Assembly: GCA_028700875.1 (NCBI GenBank)
Contig: JAQVRW010000126.1
Span: forward strand, 1 to 8,151
From: Candidatus Zixiibacteriota bacterium
GTDB taxonomy: Bacteria; Zixibacteria; MSB-5A5; GN15; JAAZOE01
Direction: 5' to 3'
Length of the DNA stretch: 8,151 bases
This document shows positions 4,394 to 8,151 of the stretch, piece by piece. The stretch's first letter is position 1. Every line of letters starts with the position of its first letter. The notes beneath the pieces were generated by a model. It was not told the origin of the DNA, did no database searches, and was given only the letters and a program-made list of their open reading frames with translations. The translations under genes and the position numbers were made by a program.

Positions 4394-5419
4394 ATGAAAA
4401 GCAAACAGGTGACTCTCCTGCTCCTGGCAGCCATTACCTTCCTTGTGGCCGTCATGTATCAACCGGCGGACGGCGCCATTTCCGTTCGGGGGCCGCGCGC
4501 CTGCCGCGTCGCCGAATATATCTGGTATAACCGGTTCTCCCAAGCCGTCGACAGCGCCCAGGCGTTAGTCGAGGCCGAGCAAGACAATCCGACCGGATAT
4601 TTCCTTCTGGGGGTCATTTATCATTCCATCTCCAATCAATACCGCTCGGACCGATACAATGAATTGATCGAGCGGAATCTGGACACGGCGATAACGCTAG
4701 CCCAGACGAAAATCAAATCCGCCCGGGCCGAGGCCGACTGGTACCTTGTTCTCGGATCGGCCTATGGTTACCGGGCATTGCATCGATCGCTTCATGGCGG
4801 CGGATGGGGATCATTCAAAGACGGTTCCCGCGCCAGCTCCCAACTGCAAAAGTCGCTGGCGCTGGACAGCACCTGTTATGACGCCTATTTCGGCCTGGGA
4901 GCATTTCATTACTGGAAGTCGGTCAAGGTCAAAAAGCTGGCCTGGCTGCCGTTTGTCAGCGATCGGCGTCAGCAGGGAATAGATGAGATAATCAGGTCTA
5001 TCGGATCCGGGAGCCTGGCGCCGTTCAATGCCCGCAAGACCCTGCTGGCCATTTATCTGAATGAGAAGCGGTACGAGGCTTTCTTCGCCCTGGCCGATTC
5101 GTTGATGCAGGTTTTGCCCGATGACCCCAGTTGTTTACACCATCTCATCATGGGCCTCATGAATACCGAACAGTGGGATAAGGCCGAGAAAGCCCTTTCG
5201 CGGCTGAGGACCGTCTGGTCGCAATCGCCGTATTTCGATTCGGCCGGAGCGCTGGATGGCGATCTGCTGGCCGCCCAGATTGCAGTCGCTCGCGGCGACC
5301 GGGAAACGGCTGCCGCCCTGATCGACAAAATCCTGACCGAAAAAACCATCTGCCGCGCCAACGATTACTGCGCCGATACCTATGAGCAGGCCGAACGGCT
5401 GCGGAAAAAGCTTCACTGA
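4394..5419 (+). CDS. Exported TPR-like helical-repeat protein
   Basis: A 341-aa protein with an N-terminal Sec signal or anchor (basic MKSKQ, hydrophobic residues about 6-21, then Pro/Ala/Gly). There is no lipobox cysteine, so it is probably periplasmic or anchored in the inner membrane. The rest is alpha-helical with degenerate TPR-like pairs: 'YFLLGVIYHSISNQY' (about 69-83), 'ADWYLVLGSAYGYRAL' (about 114-129), 'DAYFGLGAFHYWKSV' (about 159-173) and the C-terminal 'AQIAVARGDRETAAALIDKI'. Such repeats bind proteins or peptides; no catalytic residues are recognised. CAGGAG lies 5 bases before ATG 4394, supporting the start. It is divergent from the PAS-LuxR regulator, and its stop is only 19 bases from the convergent ACP-GNAT gene. 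The specific role is unknown. Confidence 0.88.
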   Translation: MKSKQVTLLLLAAITFLVAVMYQPADGAISVRGPRACRVAEYIWYNRFSQAVDSAQALVEAEQDNPTGYFLLGVIYHSISNQYRSDRYNELIERNLDTAITLAQTKIKSARAEADWYLVLGSAYGYRALHRSLHGGGWGSFKDGSRASSQLQKSLALDSTCYDAYFGLGAFHYWKSVKVKKLAWLPFVSDRRQQGIDEIIRSIGSGSLAPFNARKTLLAIYLNEKRYEAFFALADSLMQVLPDDPSCLHHLIMGLMNTEQWDKAEKALSRLRTVWSQSPYFDSAGALDGDLLAAQIAVARGDRETAAALIDKILTEKTICRANDYCADTYEQAERLRKKLH

Positions 5420-5425
5420 CCGCGG

Positions 5426-5438
5426 TTTCCCAGGGAAA
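5426..5438. repeat. Short dyad in the 19-base convergent gap
   Basis: TTTCCCAGGGAAA is a perfect 6-bp inverted repeat with one central base. It fills most of the gap between the TPR gene stop and the ACP-GNAT stop. A real RNA hairpin would have only about four pairs, so it is a weak terminator at best. No other terminator is visible for either convergent gene here. Confidence 0.3.
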
Positions 5439-6395
5439 TTACAGTTCCAACACCTGGCCGTGTCCGGCGGTGCCGTTGACGACCCAGGCGGAGGTGGGAC
5501 ATCCCAGTATACTTCTGGTTCGAATTTGCCCGACCGTGGTGAAGCCGATCAATTGGATGCAGGTCAGAAGCATCTTCCGGTTGGAGGTCTGGACAATCGT
5601 ATAGTGTCTGCGGTATCCCTGTTCCTTCGATTTCCCCAGGCAATGAATCAGCGCGGCCATGCCGATTCCCTTTTCCTCATAGGCGGGATGTTCGTACAGG
5701 TCCAGACCGTAACAGGAACCTGGTTGCGGCCGAATCGTGATATCGAGATTCCGTTCATAGTCTTCCGCGCCGGTAACCCAGTCGATCGCGGCGATAGCGC
5801 CGCCGACCTCGGCCACATAACAGGAATACCCGGCGGAATGGCGGGTCAAGAATGTCTGCAGTTTCCGTTGTCTTTGATTTCGCGGCCACATGTCTTTGGC
5901 CGCCGTCAGATCATCGACCGTCGCCAAACGGCACCGGAGATCGGGAGAGGCTTCATGGTTCGGGACAATTTGGTTTTCCAAATCGAACGACAGGACGTAA
6001 AGCATGTCGTGCTTATAAATGAGTTTGGCCATAAGGCGGAACGCCTGTATTGTCTTCCGGAACAGGTTGCCAACGGCTTTCGGTTCACTCGCAATCGCCG
6101 CGGGCGTCGCGATTGGCTCATGCGGCGGGGCCATTTCCCCGATCGATCCCGCCATCCGATGAATCGTTTCGGTCAATTGATGAAGGGTCAATCGTTCCCG
6201 CTCCATCCAGACCGATTCGGGAAGGTCGATAGAAAAACCGTTTTCCAGGGCCGTAATGAATTTGACCAGGGCCAGGGAATCGAGCCCCAACCCCTGTTCC
6301 CCCAATGGGGCCGCAGGATTTACGCTGCGGTTTCCGATCAACGAAGTTTCCCGCAGGATCGAAAGGACCGTATTTTCGACGTCCAGCCTGTTCAT
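5439..6395 (-). CDS. Acyl carrier protein fused to a GNAT N-acyltransferase
   Basis: A 318-aa cytoplasmic two-domain protein. Residues 1-82 are an acyl carrier protein: 'GEQGLGLDSLALVKF' places the phosphopantetheine serine at Ser40. A linker (about 85-145) includes the amphipathic stretch 'FRKTIQAFRLMAKLIYKHD'. Residues about 150-300 are a GNAT fold, with motif A at 'YEEKGIGMAAL' (239-249) and the late 'NRKMLLTCIQLIGF' strand-helix. The fusion suggests that the GNAT takes its acyl donor from its own or a partner's carrier arm rather than from free CoA; this is inference. ATG 6395 overlaps the ligase TGA (ATGA), implying coupled translation. An in-frame ATG at 6506 exists but lies inside the ligase gene and adds no domain. 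The acceptor is unknown. Confidence 0.88.
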   Translation of the reverse strand: MNRLDVENTVLSILRETSLIGNRSVNPAAPLGEQGLGLDSLALVKFITALENGFSIDLPESVWMERERLTLHQLTETIHRMAGSIGEMAPPHEPIATPAAIASEPKAVGNLFRKTIQAFRLMAKLIYKHDMLYVLSFDLENQIVPNHEASPDLRCRLATVDDLTAAKDMWPRNQRQRKLQTFLTRHSAGYSCYVAEVGGAIAAIDWVTGAEDYERNLDITIRPQPGSCYGLDLYEHPAYEEKGIGMAALIHCLGKSKEQGYRRHYTIVQTSNRKMLLTCIQLIGFTTVGQIRTRSILGCPTSAWVVNGTAGHGQVLEL

Positions 6396-7906
6396 CGGGG
6401 AAGATCCTGTGGAGAAATGCATATTTTCCCCGAAGGGCCTTTGGGCAATTCCGGCATGAAGACGACCCGCCTGGGAACCTTGTACGCCGCCAAACGCCCG
6501 CGGCAAAACGCCAGGATGTCATCCTCATCGGCCGGTTCGCGTACCGCCGCCACCGCAACGATTACCTCGTCGCCGTCGTCGTCTTTTACCCCGACTGCGG
6601 CCGCCTCGCGCACCGCCGGATGACTCTCGAGAACGGCGGCCACTTCATCGGGGGATACTTTCTGTCCGCCGACATTGATCATCTGGTCGAGACGTCCCTT
6701 GATATATAAGAACCCTTCGCTGTCCAGACAACCCACGTCTCCCGTCCAATAGGAGTTATCCCGCAGGGGTTGGCGATGCTCCGGCCGACCCATGAGATAT
6801 CCCTGGGCGACGTTGTCCCCCGCAACGACCACCTCGCCATCGGTCCCCGGCGGGACCGGACGGTCCTCGGGGTCGACGACCCTGATCCGGACCTTCTTCA
6901 TCGCCGCGCCGACGGCGTCGGGATGCCTGTCGATTTCGCCGTTGATATGATTGGCGGCCGCGCCGGTTTCCGAGGAACCGTAATGCTGACATATCCACGC
7001 GCCGAACCGGGAATGAAATTCACGGATGGTGTGGGTGCCGAGCGGGGCCGTGCAGGAAAGAAGATAACGCACCCCGGAGAAATCCGGCGCCTTTTCGCAT
7101 CGCGTTTCCAGCAGCAATTTATACATGCTGGGAACACCCAGGAAAACGGATACCCTCTGCTGCTCTATTTCCCGCAGGACCTTCCGAGGGATGAAATTCT
7201 CGTGCACGATCAACCTTGCGCCGGAACCGAGCATCATCAACACGCCGAGATCGAATCCATAGGAATGCGACAACGGCAATGCCGCCAGGAGGCGATCTTC
7301 TATGCTGATGTTCAGGGTCTGCACGATATTTTCGGTTTCCGCAAGGATGTTGCGTGGAGACAACGCCACGGCCTTCGGCAAGCCAGTCGAGCCTGAGGTA
7401 AACTTTATCAGCGTGATCGGCTGGGGAAAGGTATGGAGCGGGACAGAAGGCTCGATGCCGCCGTCAACCGGCGCCGGGAAAACGACTCTCAGGCCGTCGC
7501 TGTCGGGCAGGGGGATGGTCAGGGACTGGGCCATGGGGATCTTCCGGCTCAGGGAATCGTACAGCGATTCATTGCCGATGAAGCATTTGGGCCGGAGATG
7601 ACGCCGTATGAAGTCCATTTCACTCTGTTGGTATTTCTCCGGAACCAGCGCGGTCGCGGCCGACAGTTTGCACAAGGCCAAAAAAACAACGACGAATTCC
7701 GCCCCGTTTTTCATGGTATGGCCGACGATGTCTCCCCGCTCCAGTCCCATATCGGCCAGCTTGTCGGCCAAGTTTCCCGCTTCGGAAAAGAGCCGGCCAA
7801 AGGTTATATCGCGCCCCGATGCCGTCACGGCGATCCGATCGGCAAAACATTTTGATTTTTCGGAGAAATAATCCCACAAGATAGGCGAGCGCGCGTTTGA
7901 CATCAT
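6392..7906 (-). CDS. AMP-forming acyl/aryl ligase (ANL superfamily)
   Basis: A 504-aa adenylate-forming enzyme, the usual family length. It activates a carboxylic acid with ATP and passes the acyl group to CoA or a carrier-protein thiol. Visible ANL motifs in order: P-loop 'FTSGSTGLPKAV' (169-180), 'LPLSHSYGFDLG' (210-221), A5 'YGSSETG' (309-315), A7 'YWTGD' (386-390), the hinge and A8 'GRLDQMINVGGQKVSP' (404-419), and the catalytic A10 Lys494 in 'PKGPSGKI'. All key residues are present. The substrate cannot be read, although 'HSYG' is common in acyl and aryl activators. The frame is open up to 8074, but the extra 56 residues are Arg-rich and overlap another open frame, so ATG 7906 or 7903 is preferred. 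The SD is weak (AGGA about 13 bases upstream). The downstream ACP is the likely acceptor. Confidence 0.93.
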   Translation of the reverse strand: MMSNARSPILWDYFSEKSKCFADRIAVTASGRDITFGRLFSEAGNLADKLADMGLERGDIVGHTMKNGAEFVVVFLALCKLSAATALVPEKYQQSEMDFIRRHLRPKCFIGNESLYDSLSRKIPMAQSLTIPLPDSDGLRVVFPAPVDGGIEPSVPLHTFPQPITLIKFTSGSTGLPKAVALSPRNILAETENIVQTLNISIEDRLLAALPLSHSYGFDLGVLMMLGSGARLIVHENFIPRKVLREIEQQRVSVFLGVPSMYKLLLETRCEKAPDFSGVRYLLSCTAPLGTHTIREFHSRFGAWICQHYGSSETGAAANHINGEIDRHPDAVGAAMKKVRIRVVDPEDRPVPPGTDGEVVVAGDNVAQGYLMGRPEHRQPLRDNSYWTGDVGCLDSEGFLYIKGRLDQMINVGGQKVSPDEVAAVLESHPAVREAAAVGVKDDDGDEVIVAVAAVREPADEDDILAFCRGRLAAYKVPRRVVFMPELPKGPSGKICISPQDLPR

Positions 7907-7938
7907 AAACAGGCATTTCCTGCATCTGCGGTGGACAA

Positions 7939-8151
7939 TCAGGCCCGTCCAACTACCGACGATATGGTCCGACTTCTCATGTCTTCTGTCATCCCGATGT
8001 CGGCCAGACCGAAGGGATCGATAATAAGACAGGTTTTTTGGCCGGGACGCAAGCGTAAACTGCGCCGAAACCATTGCCCGGCGAGCCGCCGGATCAGCGA
8101 CGCAGCATTCCCCCGGCCGGCTCGCCAGGGATACCCGTGGCGCGGACCGGC
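7939..8151 (-). CDS. Possible C-terminal fragment of an upstream operon gene
   Basis: On the minus strand the frame whose first codon is at 8151 stays open for 70 codons and ends at TGA 7941-7939, 32 bases before the ligase start. The C-terminal part ('KTCLIIDPFGLADIGMTEDM') looks protein-like; the start is Arg-rich. The spacing fits an operon in which this gene precedes the ligase. It overlaps the N-terminal extension of the longest ligase frame, and both cannot be real. No family is recognised. If it is non-coding, the stretch 7907-8151 would be the ligase promoter region, where I see no convincing promoter. Confidence 0.4.
   Translation of the reverse strand, partial: AGPRHGYPWRAGRGNAASLIRRLAGQWFRRSLRLRPGQKTCLIIDPFGLADIGMTEDMRSRTISSVVGRA

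Noticed and set aside
6396..6506. N-terminal extension of the ACP-GNAT protein by 37 residues
   Set aside because: It lies wholly inside the ligase gene, adds no domain, and the ATGA overlap start at 6395 begins exactly at the carrier domain.
5382..6623. A 413-codon plus-strand frame
   Set aside because: It is antisense to the ACP-GNAT gene and the end of the ligase gene and overlaps the TPR gene's end. The translation has no recognisable domain.
7907..8074. N-terminal extension of the ligase by 56 residues
   Set aside because: The extension is Arg/Ser-rich, unlike any ANL N-terminus. Family length and alignment favour the start at 7906 or 7903.
1..8151. CRISPR array, insertion sequence, prophage or toxin-antitoxin module
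   Set aside because: I see no regularly spaced repeats, transposase, integrase or phage genes, and no recognisable toxin-antitoxin pair anywhere in the window.

Overview
The window is GC-rich bacterial DNA with compact genes on both strands and mostly good Shine-Dalgarno sites. An anaerobic, Gram-negative organism of the Desulfobacterota/Zixibacteria kind is the best guess. The guess rests on a cysteine-rich 2[4Fe-4S] protein of a type I associate with strict anaerobes, a soluble PAS-PAS-LuxR regulator of a style common in those groups, and an exported helical-repeat protein. No rRNA, complete tRNA, CRISPR array, transposase or integrase is visible.

Layout, left to right. Bases 1-160 (minus) hold the N-terminal 53 codons of an unrecognised gene with a strong ribosome binding site. 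Bases 161-417 are a divergent control region with a candidate minus-strand promoter, several hairpins, and two interlocked 12-bp palindromes just before an ArsR-type regulator (418-852, plus). The regulator carries an unusual C-terminal cysteine cluster. It is followed at once by a 24-codon ORF with a near-perfect Shine-Dalgarno site and then a strong intrinsic terminator (953-982). A 419-aa iron-sulfur protein with an HTH-like N-terminal domain follows (1041-2300, minus), with a well-formed sigma70-type promoter at 2432-2460. Bases 2301-2860 hold no convincing gene but are rich in dyads: a tRNA-like inverted repeat, a structured element ending in a T run that probably terminates the next transcript, and an AT-rich inverted repeat. 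A PAS-PAS-coiled-coil-LuxR regulator (2861-4273, minus) is divergent from an exported TPR-like protein (4394-5419, plus). The right end is a minus-strand operon: an open partial frame from the window edge (7939-8151), an AMP-forming acyl/aryl ligase (6392-7906), and an acyl carrier protein fused to a GNAT acyltransferase (5439-6395). The last two overlap by ATGA.

How the genes work together. The clearest functional unit is the ligase plus ACP-GNAT pair. The ligase probably activates a carboxylic acid as an acyl-adenylate, the ACP domain (Ser40 as the phosphopantetheine site) could carry the acyl group, and the fused GNAT domain could transfer it to an unknown amine. This order of events is inference. 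The ArsR gene and its small downstream ORF form a short transcription unit that looks autoregulated and probably senses a thiol-binding metal, metalloid or redox cue. The iron-sulfur protein and the PAS-LuxR regulator have their own transcription units. I see no single known pathway joining all the genes.
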